A DNA stretch of 64,000 nt from the NCBI GenBank assembly GCA_014706295.1, contig JACSVZ010000016.1:830168-894167 (forward strand). The letters run 5' to 3'. A program made the translations under genes and the position numbers. The notes beneath the pieces were generated by a model, which had not been told where the DNA came from, made no database searches, and was given only the letters and a program-made list of their open reading frames with translations. Below, in pieces: positions 49,801 to 63,491 of the stretch; within the stretch, counting starts at the first letter, position 1; each line of letters begins with the position of its first letter. Origin of the DNA: Lycocorax pyrrhopterus obiensis (lineage: Eukaryota; Chordata; Aves; Passeriformes; Paradisaeidae).

Positions 49801-52800
49801 TGTATACTGTGTGCTCTGGAAAAGCTTGCTCTAACTTTGCCTCAAGGATGAAGGCAATGCTTATAGATTAACGTTTACATTTATTTGAATAATTTGTAGG
49901 GAAATGGAGGTAGGACCAGGTACAAGAAAAATGAAAACTTGTGTCTTCCTTGTATTTTCTGTAAGAATTGTTCCTAGAGGAAATGTTCCCTTAGTTAACT
50001 CCTGGGGTTACAATTTTTAGCTAGAATTTGCTCTTGAGAATCTCATGGGAGTTGAGAATCTGTTTAAGGAAATGCTTCAAAATATTCTCACTCTTGCTCT
50101 TACAGCCTGACAGTTTCAAATATCAGTTACTGGATGTATTTTTGTTTTATGTAACTGTGTAAGATACTGAAAATCCTCTGCCTGTCTTTCCAAAGGGCTG
50201 AAGAAAGTATTTGCAAATTCTTCAACATTTAAAGCTGTGTGGTCTGTTCTCTTCTCTGCAAAAACAAAGGCCAAGGAGTCTTAAAGGGGAAAATATCCTC
50301 TTGTGTGGATCAGCTGCTGGAATTTCCCCCCTCACTGGAGAGCCTCAGCTTCTCTTTTCTGGAGCTTCTGTTAAGTTTCATTCAGTCTTACCAGCAGTGC
50401 TGAGAGAACTATGCTTTTTCTATTTCCAGTGTCTTATATTTGATGGTAGAAGACGATTCTCTTCTCTTCTAGGCATGAGGTTTTCTTTTCTCACCTGTTA
50501 ATTTTTCTTTTTTTCTTAGTCTGTCATTCCCAGGGAAGAGATTAGTAAGGCTGTGTGTGTGTAAGCAGAAGGTTGGTGCTGTTGGAGACCACCACTGTAG
50601 CTTAGCAGAGAGTTCTCTGAGTAGCAGTTCTTAAGTTCCAGATGTTGAAGACTGTGCTCTGAACGCTGACCTTAACTTCACCACTCCATCCTGAATGGAG
50701 CTTTGACCTTGCACAGACACAAACCAGGCAGATGCCTCTAAACCCCCAGCACATTTCTAAACAAGTTTTGGTTGTATCAGGATCCCACGTTTTTCCTGTT
50801 CTTGGGTCCCTCGGAGATGTTGGTTTGTGGCTCTTAATTTAATCTGTTAGCCTGCTACCTGTGAGGCAGCTCACTGCAGCTACTCTGCATTTCTTCTGGT
50901 GATTAATCCTTGGATTCTTTCCTCAATTCACAGTCAAGGTCAGCTATCTTTGGGGATCAGGTGGGGAAGAGGTTTGGTACCTTATTTATTTCCCATGGGA
51001 GGGTAATGGCTTTAGGTTGCTGGCAAAGCCCATGTTCCAGTTTTCCAGTACCACAGGGTTTCTTCTCTGTTTGGGTATCTTTAGAAAAATAAAGCACTCT
51101 GGCAGTTCATGCTGGAACTGTTGATAGCTTCATTACCAACATCATGGAGCAGCCTTCATCTGATGGCAGCCTTTCCAAGGGAGGCAAGATCTTTCTTCTG
51201 TCTCTTTTTAAGTGGTCCATTTTGGCTAAGCTTTAGCTAAGCTATTTCATTAGGCTGAAAACTTCTGCATTGGTCCAATGAATTGTTTTAGTAAATATTT
51301 CCCAGATCAAAAAATTCTTTCTTGTCTAGGGAGAAGGACTGCTGTCAGTGTTACTGGGAGAAAGTATTTTTGGCTAGGCTTAGAAGCTGGGAGCACAAAA
51401 ATGAATGATGCTTGCTCAGACACTGTCACACTAATTCTGGTTTTTGTCATCTGCTTGTCTAAGTAACTCTTCAGAAATAAAAAAAGGTGCTCCTGTATTT
51501 CTGTAAGCAATGCAAGATACAGTTACAGAAGAAATCATCAGTGTTTGCAATTTAGAGTATCCAAGTAAATTAGTGATAACTTTGAAGTTTGAGCTATCAC
51601 CATGCCTTGTGTAAAGTGTTTGCATTGAGTCAGGAGGGAAAACACTCAAAGGGCAGCGAGGAAGAAGATGGGAAATCAGTTGTTGTGTGGTCAGTGGAGT
51701 TAGCAAAGCAGGTTTTGGTGATCCTGCTCTGTGCTGCGCTGCAGTAAATCCACAGTTCACCTGTGTCCTTGTGCTCTACACCTCTATTACAGCATCGCCT
51801 CAGCACCTTCCCTGGGCTGGGCAGGGCACGTGGGCTCTGAGCTGTGTGTCTGATAGCAGGACAAATCTGTGTCTGATAAACAGAACAAAAGCAGCTCTGC
51901 AGATCCTGGCCCCCGCCTCCACCCACGCCAGAGCACTGGGCTCAGCCAGTGCCTCTGTTCAAAAATCCCCTTTTGAGGTACCTGTCCTTCTGTCAGGCCT
52001 GTTGGCGTTTGGCAGCATGGCCAGAAATTGTCAGGAGATGGAGGGCAAGCAGCCTGGTTGGATGTGAAGTCTTTAAGAAAGGAAACTGGATCAGCTTCTT
52101 GTCCAGGTCACGCACTGGTTTCTGTGTTCTTGCCTCGCCTCCTTGTATTTCTGATAATGCTTGTTTGGTTTGTCAGTTTGTCCAGTTTGGAACTGGTCTC
52201 TCAACTGGTTCCACACAGTGTGATCATTTTCTTCCATCTGTACGCTCATCATTCCTGTACCTGGAAAAATGAAAAAGCAATGGAAGAGATATTGAGGTTT
52301 TTTTCAAACATTTTTTCCCTGAGAAAGTTTCCCTTTTAATGGGTTTATTGTGCTGCACAAGACATTTTTAAATAGCAAAGAGCAAGCGGTTTTGCCCCCT
52401 ACCTATTCTTCCTAGGGTTTTTGACTAACCAAAATTAATTTCTCAATGATAAAAGCTTTTCTTCAGGATTATTTACTGAGCTAAAATAAATCTTTTTCCC
52501 AGGTGCTAATTTGTCTTTTCCCTATTGATATTTGCTTTTTGGACTATTGCAGAACTGTTGCCAGTTGTACATAGTACTTGATAATAACTTAGTTCCTATT
52601 TCTTATTATTTCATTGATTTCTTGTGATTTCTATGTTGGGGAGGTCATTAGGAAACGCTGGTGGGTAGCCATCCGTATTTTAGCATATATTTTATTTCTT
52701 GAGTACTTGGATTTTTTTTTTCCCCTCATGTCTCAATCTCAATCAGGAAAGGCTTGTAGGTACAGGTAATGTATTTTTTAGCTCGGTTGATGTTGCTGTA

Positions 52801-55800
52801 AAAAAGTAGGCAGGCTCCTGGATCACACTGCTTTAGACTGAAATAAAACCACAATCCTCAAGCTCAGTACATGTAGAAAGCAATTAATTGCTGTGATCTC
52901 TGCTGAGGTGTGGGGAGGTATTGCCTGTGGGGCAGAAAAATAAGTTATACAGATGGAGGAAACTAATGTGGGATAAAGCCACTTTCCCTTATGAGTCAAT
53001 TATTTAAAATTATTGTGAATCTTTATTTTCCAGCTGTGCACCTTCCTAAGTGTTTCGGATCAGGAGTGAGAACTTAGGAGTGGAGTGGTTTTGTTCTGGG
53101 AAGTGTTCTGCTGGCAAATCATCATTTCCTTGTTTGCTGCTCGTTCTGTTGCTGTTCACCTGTGCAGTTTAGGGGAAGCCATCGGGCTTTGGGGAATTGC
53201 GTTAGCCTGTGGATTTAGGTTTGAATTTTGGTTGCAGTATGAGGTTGCCTGGGAAGCATCCTTGCAAGGCTTTTTATTTCTAGCTCCAGCATGGTTGTGT
53301 GTGTCCAGTGAAAAAATGTGCTTTTCCTCGTGACTTTGTTGTGGTGGTCGGATTGTTTTAAGACAGATGAGAAGAAAGTTTTTAATGTGTGCTTTTGCAG
53401 TGAAGGATTTGACTGTATAGCTGCTACAGGTCAAAAGCTGTGCCCTGTGTACTGATGGAGGATGTACCGTTGGTGAGGTTTGTTCAGCAGTGTTGGTAGG
53501 TTTTTGTGCGAGGGAGGCTTTGGGAAGGTTCTCTTGGCTCCGTGCAGGTGCAGCGCTGAGCGCTCACAGCACACGCCCAGGCTCTTGGGGCGCTGCCTCT
53601 GCTGTGCGGCTTGTTCGAGTTTCACGTTGTTGGCTTCGTGACAGGAGGTGTTGGCCTGGTGGACAGGAAACCAGTGTCAGTGCAGGCTTTGGGAACGGTC
53701 TGACAGAGGTGTTTGTTTGGTGTCACACGTTGGGTGGCTTTGATAGTGTAAGAGTTTTCAGAGGAAAAATACATGCCATCTGTATGTTTCAGAAGAAGAG
53801 TAAGCTTGGTTGTACAGTACTGTAGGCTTGCAGTGTCAGGTTAGGATGGATTGGAGCTATTTAGCAGCATGTGGACTCTGGAGTTATTGTTCTTATAAGT
53901 TCTTAAGGCAAAATGTGGTCAGTGGGAAACTTAGTGCATTTGTGGTAGCATTGATGGTTTAATGGAGGGATGATTTAAATTGTGTAGTTTTTTATAGCTG
54001 CAATATAGTTTGTCTTGTAACCAGCTCACAGAGTGCTGAAGAGGGGAATACTCTAATGTGTTCTGATGGGTTTTTTTTTCCATCAGGTCTCCTTGGTTTA
54101 AGGACCTGCACAGCCTCTTGGTCTTGGGGAACACATAAAAAAGTTCCTGGTAGAAGAGAATAGTGTTGATTCGTTTACTGGGAGGAGAATTTGAAGCAAA
54201 TTTTAATGAAGAAGAACCAAGACAGAGTTGCCTGCTTGTTTTGCTGATTGTCAGGGTTTGGTATTACTCACAGCTTTTTCTTTGGTGTCTGGGACATGGT
54301 GGGATTTAGGGCTTGGGTGGTTTTTCCCTGCAAGGCTGCAAGTTGTGGATTGGTTCAGAAGAGAGATTGTTGTGGTACAAGATGTAGGTGGAGGGCGTCT
54401 GGTTTGATATCAGATTGAATTTTGTCAGGAAGTTGTTGGGGTTGGGAAGTAGAGTCTGATTCTGTAATTTTTATATCTGTATCTATAATGACCTTTTTTT
54501 GATAGCTTAATCTTTTATGGTCTACCTCTGCTCCTTTGTTTGGCTCTTGTTCAGTTTTCACAAACTCTTTTTTAGGAGCTTTTCAGGTGTTTATAATTTA
54601 GGTTCTCTGGCTAGTGGGTATGGGAAGGATATGGAAATTACTCCCTCTCCGTAGTACATCCATATGTTCTGTCAGTAGTCCCACAGAATGTCAAGAATCA
54701 AGAGTCAAAAAATCTGTGCTACCATGACCTCTTTTGAGAAGTCTCTTTTATGCTAAAGCAAAAGGGATTTTTAAAAGAATCATTTACAGAGTTACTTGGG
54801 CTAAAAATAATTAACAATGAAAGAAAAACAGCTTTCTTATATTTCTTGTTGAAATTTATTCCTGGTTAAATGAAAAGCATCAGTGGAACCCCTGTCCACT
54901 TAATGCTAGTAAAAATGGTTACTAAAATTAGACTGCCTCACTGCAGAGAGATAGCATTATGCTCCTTATAAAATGCTTATTGGATATTTACTAATCCCCT
55001 TTTTAAATGCAACATCACTTCTGAGGAGCTCAAAACATGAAGTATTTAATAATTTAAAAATATCCACATACCCTCATGTACACAAAAAGATGATATTTGA
55101 GTGAATAAGGAGCTGTAGTGGAACAGATGCCAATTAGCTGCATCAGGCTGAGGATTAAACTGAGCCTCCAACCTGTTGTTAGACAGACACTAGTACAGGA
55201 ATCCGTGGGGTTTTGTCATTGGAGCATTGCTGAATTCCCTGGACTGGGAAAAACTGGTACTCCAGGATCTTCCAGTTCCTGAACTGATGGCATTGAAAGG
55301 CTCTTAGTCTAAAACTTTGTAAGGCTTATCTCTGGAGGAGATATGGATACTGAAGAGAGGCTTTCAGTGCCTGAGTCACTCTGAGATAGTGCCCAGAAAT
55401 CTTTGCTGTTTGAGGCACTTGGATCAGGATATCTTTGCAAGGTTGTGGATCTTGACAGGTCTGGCAACGAATGAATTGGTGGAGCTGCTCCTCCAAGCTC
55501 AGAGTCCGAGATGTGGCTTCCCGAAAGATCAGTTCTCAGAGGTGGGAATGCTTTAACAAAGTCCTCAGTGCTGCCTCCTTCCTTTGAAGAACCATTATGC
55601 CTTTGTGTTCTTTCGAGGAGAGTATTAAAGGTACCTATCAGCAAATTGGTGGAATATTACACATTCGAGTCGTCCTGCATTTTCTTCTACTTGATACATG
55701 CAAGTCTCTGTATTAACCATTAAATATCCTTTCTGTTAGCAGCTGAGTTAGTATTTTAGTGACCTTATTTTCATCTGGCCTTCGTGCACTTCCCCCGTAA

Positions 55801-58599
55801 GTTCAAATGAGTACCAGAATCAGTCATTTCCCAGAGTTTTTGATTTATATGTGACTTCAAAATGCATGTTTTCTTTTATAATCTGGAAAAAATGTTCTGC
55901 AGTTCCTTTTGGCTTTTCTCCTCAGAGTCCCCCATATGAGGAGAAAAGACAAAGAGAACAAAAACTTGAACCATTCTGAGAGTTTCTTCCTTTATTCCAG
56001 CATTCTGCATGTCAGGCTTTGCTTCCTTTTTGTGAAAATTGGTTTTATTGTTGGCAATTTTCCAGATGCAATGAATAATAGAACACCAGATGTCCACTGC
56101 TGAGAAAAATTACAGATGAGTAAACACTTTTCTGAAGGTAGCATAAAAATCTATTAACGGTGCTTCTGGTGTGCCTGCAGACAGTGTGAGCTCCTGGCCT
56201 GCTGTGCTTTGTGCTGCACAGAGATGAATATCCAAAGCCTCTGTGGCCCTCTGCACGTCTGACTCTGCCAGGGATTCCTCTGGATGTGGATTATTTTCTA
56301 GGAATGAGCACTCACTACGGTGCTTGAGTGTGAATTTAATCACTGGATTTAGTTTTAATTATTGTCACACATGGGTTTGATTGAGAGTAAAAGTCCCAGA
56401 AACGTTAGAAGAGGTGGGGGTAAGAAAGGGTATGGAGAGTTGGCCTGGTCCCCAGCCTTTCTCCTCCAGCAGGCACAGTTCTGGTTGTGCCGTGTTTTCA
56501 GACCCACAGCAGGCTCTGTCCCAAAAGCCTTGTCTGATTTTTCCCAGCTGTTTCAAGCTCCTCAGAATAAGCTTTCAACACAGACTTTGCCTGTTGTACC
56601 TGACAAACATGACCCGTCTACTTGGGAAAAGCAAAAATATTCAGTGGCGGGTAATTCGTATTTGATTGAGCAAACTATTGGAGAGCTTCACTAGTCCTTA
56701 CCTGATTTGTATGTGTCTTAACTGAATTTTCCTTGCTGCAGTAAAACCCATTGCTTGTGTGTTCTCACTGAGAAAGACTCTTTATTCTCCCTCTCCATTG
56801 CCTTTGCAGCAGTTTTTACACATGGGAAAAGAAGTCACCCTCCTTCAGTCTGGTCCGTGTCCGGCTGCACTCTCCTGTTGCTGTCCTGTGCGCAGGTGTG
56901 TTGGAGCCTCCTGGAACACTGGCTTGGCCCACCAAAATCAGCTGTGCAAAACCTCGAAAAGCTTCAGGCCATTTTAGTGAACTAAGTGAGCATCAGCTAA
57001 GCAGGATGGTCCTTTTTGTGGGAAGTGTTTAATTACCTTGATAACTCGTGCTTATGGTGTCTCTTTCATTATTCAGTCTTTCACAAGTTTTTATTGATTG
57101 CTTAGTCTTTTGTTTGGAGGATGACTCCGCAGTTTCTACAGTAAGCAAAATCTCTCTCAACTTAAAATTTGTTCCACGGGCTTTTTTTATGATTCTCAAT
57201 GCTCTTGCATCATCTTAAAAAGACAATTGAGTTTATCTTCTCAAGACTCCTCCAAGTTTTGTAAATATGATTGCAGAGGAGCAGAAGGCTTCAGGGGTCC
57301 ATCTGTTCATTCTCACAGCTTGAGCACAGAAGTAACTTTGTGGAGCCCTTTTCGCTTTGTGTATTTTATGTTCAGAGCAGGTAGGCATGAGGCTGGTAGA
57401 TAGCTGATGTTATCCTAATGGAGAGATGGGAAGGAGCAAGTTGTTAATTTAGACCTTAATCATCCAGATATTGGACTAACGTTAGAACTCAGTGCCTTAA
57501 CTCTTAGTGTTGTGCAATCAGCCCATAATTATTTGCCTTATGAGTGATGGAGTGCCCGTAGCCCCTGGTGATCTCAGTCACAGTTGTGAATGCTCAGTGC
57601 TGCAGAAAATCAGGTCAAATGTCTCACGGAGTGTCCACAGAGGAAGGAGCAGTTATGTCTGAAGAGTCTGTAAGAATAACAAAGGGAAAGCAAGCTTGTT
57701 TTCATATGCTCAGTCCATCAAATTTACATTTATTTAAAAAAAATTATAATTACAAATTGAAATTATAATATTTCTGTTCTTGAGCAAGCCAGATCTACAG
57801 GCAATTGTTTTCATGAAGCATTGATTAGTATTTTTAGTATTAGCCATCCTAGGCATTAGAAGAAAGCAGTATATGATAGTATATTTAAAAGCTATTAGAC
57901 TAAACACTGGAGATCAAACGGAATTGTGTGAGTGATGTGTGACATATAAATTAACTATGCTGTTATAGCCATGGTTAAAAGATTGTACCAGCTTTCCTGT
58001 GTGATCTTGGTGTCAGTGCCTTGGCACAGACCTGCACAGTACAGGAATTAGCTGCTACCTTCTGGAAATGGTAGCAGAAGATACAGAAAAACTGATTGGT
58101 TTTGGCAGTTCATACATTTTTAGAGAGAGAAAACTAAGTATAGAAATGTGGTAGTATGACTCGGAGGTTTTTGTCACGTAAGGATTTTATTCCCAGCTCT
58201 GGAAGAAGTGATTTGTGTAGCCTTTCAGTGCATGGTCTTGTGTTCGGCCTGTCGAAGAGCACAGAATAATATCGCACGCTAAGATGTGACACTTCAGGTG
58301 ATTTTTCTGACTGACTGGGCAGGACCTGTCTAGGCTAAAAGCATTTGGTGCGAGGAAGCAGCAACAGCTGTTTTGCCTGTAGAGTCAGTTCTGTGTGTTG
58401 GTGCAACTGAGGAGACAGCTGCAATTGAAGGCAATTTAAATGGACAGCTAGGGGTTGCCACGAGATAGTTCTTGATCCCACAGGTATGGGTAAAATGTCT
58501 GGTGATACCTGTAGAGAATGGAAGAAAATAAAGAAACTTTAGTCAATGATAATAAACATCTGCTAAATACTCCAGTTTTGTGTACAGTCTCGCTGTGTG

Positions 58600-58735
58600 G
58601 TTCTTGGCCGTACGTTTCATTGAACTTCACATGGTTCCTGTGTGTCCAGTGCTCCAGTCTGCCCACGTCTCTCTGAACAGCAGCACAAACATCTGGTGTG
58701 TCAAACAGCTCTCCCAGGATTTTGGGTTTGACACT
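58600..58735 (-). mobile_element. diverged CR1 LINE fragment
   Basis: The plus strand reads CATTGAACTTCACATGGTTC, then GCTCCAGTCTGCCCACGTCT and ATCTGGTGTGTCAAACAGCT. This matches the antisense of the CR1 reverse-transcriptase C-terminal and 3' region in birds. Older than the copy at 29.5 kb. Confidence 0.75.
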
Positions 58736-61672
58736 GACGTGCCTTTGCAGGCTGGGAACTGCAGGTTGTGCTGGAGTGGATAACAAGAACAGCAGAGACA
58801 CGCTGGAGAGGGATGTGGGCTACTACTAATAATATATCCAGGATGATTTTGATGGGTGTAGGAAGTGAAGCATTGCCATGCTGTGCTAGCCTAGTTGTTG
58901 CTGGTATTTCTACCTTCTGTCATGGTTTGACTGGATTAGGAATGCTGCAGACCACATAGAGAGCTTGCTATGCACCATAAGTAGTGAGGAACTCGCTAGT
59001 GCTCAGTGATAATTTTTCTATACTTGGACTTTCAATTTTGGTTTAAGTACTTACTATAATGTGATGAAGTGAAATATATATTGTGCACAGAACTTCAATT
59101 AAATTATTTTAAAGATGGGCTGAATGAGCATTATGCCTTGTTTGGCCTTAAATGTTGCTATGTGCTTTCAAAATCAGAGCTGGGAGTGGTGATCTAATCT
59201 GGCTTTCGATCAAGTGGCTGTAGGGTCAACATGAATAATTTGTTTCAAGTTCCAAACCTGTAGCAGAAATAAAGCTTATGCTTATAGAAATATTTAATCC
59301 AGAGCAAACAAAAACTCCTGAGTGATGCAGAACACATCATGGCATTTGGTAAATTTGTTACAAGGTTAGTTCCCTATGATTGTTTTTCTATTTCTTCAGG
59401 ATTTAGAATTCACATTTGAAGTATCTAGATGCTATTTTCTCTTTGCAGATGGGTAGCTGGGCAGGAAGGGCATTTGTGGTGTGCCCAAAGCCATGGATAA
59501 AGCAGTGAAGGCTAGAATTGATCTGCCTGCATCTGATCCTCTCTTCTCTCTCACCTGCTTGATGGAAGCTCTGCCTGGGTGTACAGTGCAGGATTGTTGT
59601 TTGTGCTGATGCTGATGCCTTTTCCTAGCGCTCACATGCGGGTTTGGGGCAAGAATATTGAGGGGACAAATCTTGTCTCTGAGCTATGAAGAAACTAGAG
59701 TTTTCTGTGTCTTGTTTTCTGGTGCTGTGCAGGGGCATGGCACACCATCATGTACTCCAGCAGGGAGCACCGAGGGAGAGAGCAGAGTCATTAGAAATGG
59801 GAAATGAAGGAAGGGGGTAAAGGCATTACCAGTTTATTGTAGAAGACATTGCTTCGTTTGTGTGACCGTTGTTTGAATATATTTTGCACTTGGATGGGAT
59901 AAGGTGACTTGGTCAACAAGGACAGGATGCTGTATTAGAAGTCCGTCTAATGCCTGTTACCTTTTGTTTTGGGTATCTTCTAGGTAACAGAATTAATAAT
60001 GTAGTAACTGCTAGATTTAGTAGTTGGTTTTCTTTGTTATTTGTTTAAGTTTTGGGTTCAAATTTATAAGGTGTAGGTACCTAGTCCATAATAGAGTTAA
60101 TTGGACTTGATTTGGTTTTATTGCTGTCAGAGAGTTGCTTGGAAGGACTCCGTCAGGGTGTTGTCAATCTTTTAATTTGTTTGGTTTTCGGCTAAAATGG
60201 GTGGATTACTTAAGCACCGGAGAGGCAAACAACCTAAAGACTGCAAAAAATGTGGGTAGCTTTGTGTGTTAGTAAAAACTACAGGAAATATTGATGGAAT
60301 GTGTGTATTGGATTAATTGTTGTGAAATCCTTGAGACTTTTTAAAACTGAGCTCATTATGAGATTCTTATTGAAGAAAAACTATAACAAACCAAACAATC
60401 TACTAGAAAATACTTTTTTTACAGAGGCAGTTTTATATAATGGTCATTATGTCTGCCCTGATTATTGTGCATGCTTGGAAAACAGGCAAAAAAGGGAAAC
60501 ATTTACTTGTTTTCCGTTGGGTGTTTGAACTAAATGGTGTCTTCTACTATCTGCTTTATATTCCTTTATAGGTAATTTTAACTGGACCAGCATAAATTTA
60601 TGTCATCTTAAAATATAGAGATGTGGGTTCAAAAAGCTGCAAGGGTACAAAGGTCATTATAATCGGGATTGAATGAAAACATCAGACTTTTTTTTCTAAA
60701 CTAAAAGAGAAGCAGTTGACTGCATGTTAAAGGACCGTATTGTGTTTATTATAGTTAAAATATCCCCAAATGCCAAAGTATGAAGTACTCCTCCCCCTGT
60801 TCTGTTCTCCAGGACAGGTGACAAAACAGTTATGTGTCTCAAGCTTTCAGGATTTTTTTGTCAATGACTTTATTCTCAGGCTGAAGGAGAGAAAGAGGGA
60901 GAGTTTGATTTTCCTGGTTATGAGACCATCATCTTTCAGACACAGATATTTCTTTTATTAAAACCAGAAAAACACAAAAGTTCCTATTTGTGTAGTCTGT
61001 AAGGATCAATGAATTTTCCACAGTTGTCAAACCTTTCTTGTATTTTGTCACACACTGGCTTTATTAATACAAGAGTATAGAAGGTCAAGTTTGTTGTCTT
61101 TTGATGGTCCAGTCTGAACTTTACCACAGAGGGATGGGTTTTTGCAGCCCTGTTTTGCAGTTTCCTGTTTAGCATAAGGACAAGGAGAAAACACCACAGG
61201 CCCTTGCAGTTCCCTGCTGTCAGGTTGTCTGCCCTTAGCACCATGGGTCCAGCTGCCTTGGTCCTCTCTTCTGCTTCTGGCTCTTTATACCCTTCACTCC
61301 ATACTTCTGAACCAGGGTTTTGCTTTTCAAATAATCTATCTCTGAGTAAGTATCCTTTTCCTTGTGTGTGAGAGCACTTTCCTAGAGCAGTTGAATGCTG
61401 CTGATTACTACATCTGGGCATGCAGAGCCAACAGTTGGGAACGGTGATTAGGTTAAAAAGGAAAATTAAAAAAAGAAATCCCACATAGCAGTTGTGCAGG
61501 ATGCCTTAAATGTCTGTGGAAGATACCTCACACGGAGCACACATAAATTTTCTTGAATTACTTTAGGAAGCTTTTCTGAAAAGTAAGATTGCCACGAATC
61601 CTGCTGGAAGTAGATAATCTGAAGATCTAAGATGGATAGGTTTCCTTTGAGGTCCAGCTAGCATAAAAGCAC

Positions 61673-61689
61673 GTGTGTGTGTGTGTGTG
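61673..61689. repeat. (GT)n microsatellite
   Basis: Uninterrupted GT dinucleotide run of 17 nt in STAG1 intron 1. Confidence 0.9.
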
Positions 61690-62863
61690 CTTGTGTGGGT
61701 ACAAAAAAATACTTCTTTCTTCAGTCTTGTTCCAGTTGTAGTGAACTTCTCCATTTCAGAGATCTGGACATTGCCTTTATTTTTTCGTATAGGAAGTCAA
61801 CTCAGAACTTAATTCAGTCTGATGCTGTGTTTGTTTATGATAAATTCTTACCAGTGTCTGAAGTGGTTGCTTTACGTTGTTGACTGGACATGTCATTGCC
61901 CTGCAATCACATTCTTTGAAACGCAGTAATGAGCAGTGTCTCTAATGAAGAAATGCTTATGGAAATAGCTCAAGCAGCATATATGACATTTTTGTTCGAG
62001 GAGAGCTCAGACTAACTTCTGTCTCATAGTGAAACGGGAGAGCTTTTGCACCAGCCTAGTGTATTGGTCCCTTTAAACCATTAATGCTGGAGTGATGCTT
62101 TTAGCTCCAAACAAACTTTTTGTTTGTTGACTTGTGTTTTGCAACAAAGTGGCTTGCTAATTATATGGTATAAAAGAAGTAAATTTCATGATGAGGCACT
62201 GTAAGTAAAACTGTTGGTAGCATAAAGTAGTAAGTACTGGAAGAACTAGTATGCAACTGTGAGTCTAATTGGAGCTGTAATATGAAGAGGCAAAAAAGTC
62301 TGTTCATTCTGTACAGTTTGGTAAATAAACACTGATGTGTGTGTACTAGGGTGGAAATTATACTTTATATGCTGTACTGTTTTGTTTAGAAGGGTGCAGT
62401 TTCATTTAGATCCTCCATTTGATGCAAGTCACCTTACCTCTTCCTGGCTGGATTTTCCTCCTGCCTTGTGCAAAGCTACTTGAGCACAGGAAGAAAAATG
62501 CTGATCAAGAGGAAATTAAGTATTTAAATAAAAGAATTTGAACATATCCCATGTTTTAAAAAAACACAGTTAAGTCCTTGGTATTCATTGCCATTGCTGA
62601 ACTGCAGTGCTCCGTGCAGCTCTTCATATTACCCCAGGACCTGTAAAAGGGGTGACTGGGACAAATCTATTATAGTTTCTCCAGAGCTTGCATTTTCTGG
62701 AAGAATGGGATGGCAGTTCTATGTTTTATTCCAGTGAAGATTATTGAATCTGTCACATTGTGCCATTATTTAACGGTAAAGTCACGTTTGCTGCCATTAG
62801 TTAACTCCTTGGTTAGTCTTTTGGGTAGAGAAATGTTACTAGTGGATGTAGTGACACCGCAGA

Positions 62864-62987
62864 TGCAGTCTACTTTATTATTTAAACTTACAACTTCAGT
62901 TTCATCAAGTTAAAATACCTTCTGCTGCAGTCTACTTTATTATTTAAACTTACAACTTCAGTTTCATCAAGTTAAAATACCTTCTGC
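62864..62987 (+). repeat. perfect 62-bp tandem duplication
   Basis: Two identical 62-bp units, 62864-62925 and 62926-62987, followed by the first 5 bases of a third. Identity is complete, so the duplication is recent or an assembly artefact. It lies about 370 bp before STAG1 exon 2. Confidence 0.95.
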
Positions 62988-63356
62988 TGCAGTTAGACAC
63001 TTGCACAACTTCTGACTATTCTGTGAAATTCAGTCCCACAAAGCTGTGAGCCATAGGATCTGATTGAATAGGTGTAGTACCATTTAAACGCACATATATG
63101 GTGGTAAACAAATATGGAAAGTAATGCCGAACATTTATTTTTAAATTTTTATTTAATTGCACAAAGTTGCCTAAACAGAAATGTAAAAACGGAATGCAAG
63201 AATATGATTAAGCTGTTTTGGGGTCATCCATTCTAAATTTCTTGTGGTTTAATAGTGATGCTACTTCAAAATTGACCTTTATTGTTGACAGCATGTTTTG
63301 TTCAATGTATTACTGTTTTGGAGTCACATCTAACAATTTTTTTCTCTCTCTTACAG

Positions 63357-63462
63357 ACTGGACTTTGACATTCTTTTAATGAAAGAGGTTTCCAAGTAGT
63401 TGTCTTATAATAACTTTGAGAAGAAGTTCTATGTAGCTCTTACTTTCAAGAGTGCTGCAAAA
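63357..63462 (+). other. STAG1: STAG1 exon 2, 5' UTR part
   Basis: Begins after a strong acceptor (tttttttctctctcttacag) and runs to the start codon. It contains a six-codon upstream ORF (63379-63399) and a minimal ATG-TAG (63431-63436), both in weak start context. Confidence 0.85.
63379..63399 (+). other. upstream ORF in STAG1 leader
   Basis: ATG followed by five codons and TAG (peptide MKEVSK). T at -3, so weak initiation is likely. A second element, ATGTAG at 63431-63436, is a start directly followed by a stop, 27 nt before the main ATG. Confidence 0.8.
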
Positions 63463-63491
63463 ATGATTACTTCAGATTTGCCAGTACTACA
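63463..63491 (+). CDS. STAG1: STAG1, cohesin subunit SA-1, first coding exon (partial)
   Basis: Encodes MITSDLPVL plus two bases of the next codon (CA), before a GTGAGT donor at 63492. The human protein starts MITSELPVLQ, so the match is unambiguous although short. STAG1 is the large HEAT-repeat subunit of cohesin that joins SMC1/SMC3/RAD21 and contacts CTCF and DNA; it acts in sister-chromatid cohesion and genome folding. Only this exon falls in the window; the remaining 1,200-plus residues lie to the right. The main ATG has A at -3 (GCAAAAATGA), a good context compared with the two upstream ATGs. The gene is divergent from SLC35G2, as in human. Confidence 0.93.

Larger units (their letters stand above)
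24029..63356 (+). other. STAG1: STAG1 intron 1 (about 39 kb)
   Basis: AT-rich DNA with no exon, tRNA or microRNA that I could recognise. It contains two CR1 fragments, a solo ERVL-type LTR, and several small tandem repeats listed separately. Open frames inside are all short and unsupported. A long first intron is typical of STAG1. Confidence 0.75.

Noticed and set aside
24029..63356. A further gene nested in STAG1 intron 1
   Set aside because: No frame longer than about 160 codons, no protein-like match and no additional CpG island was found in about 39 kb.
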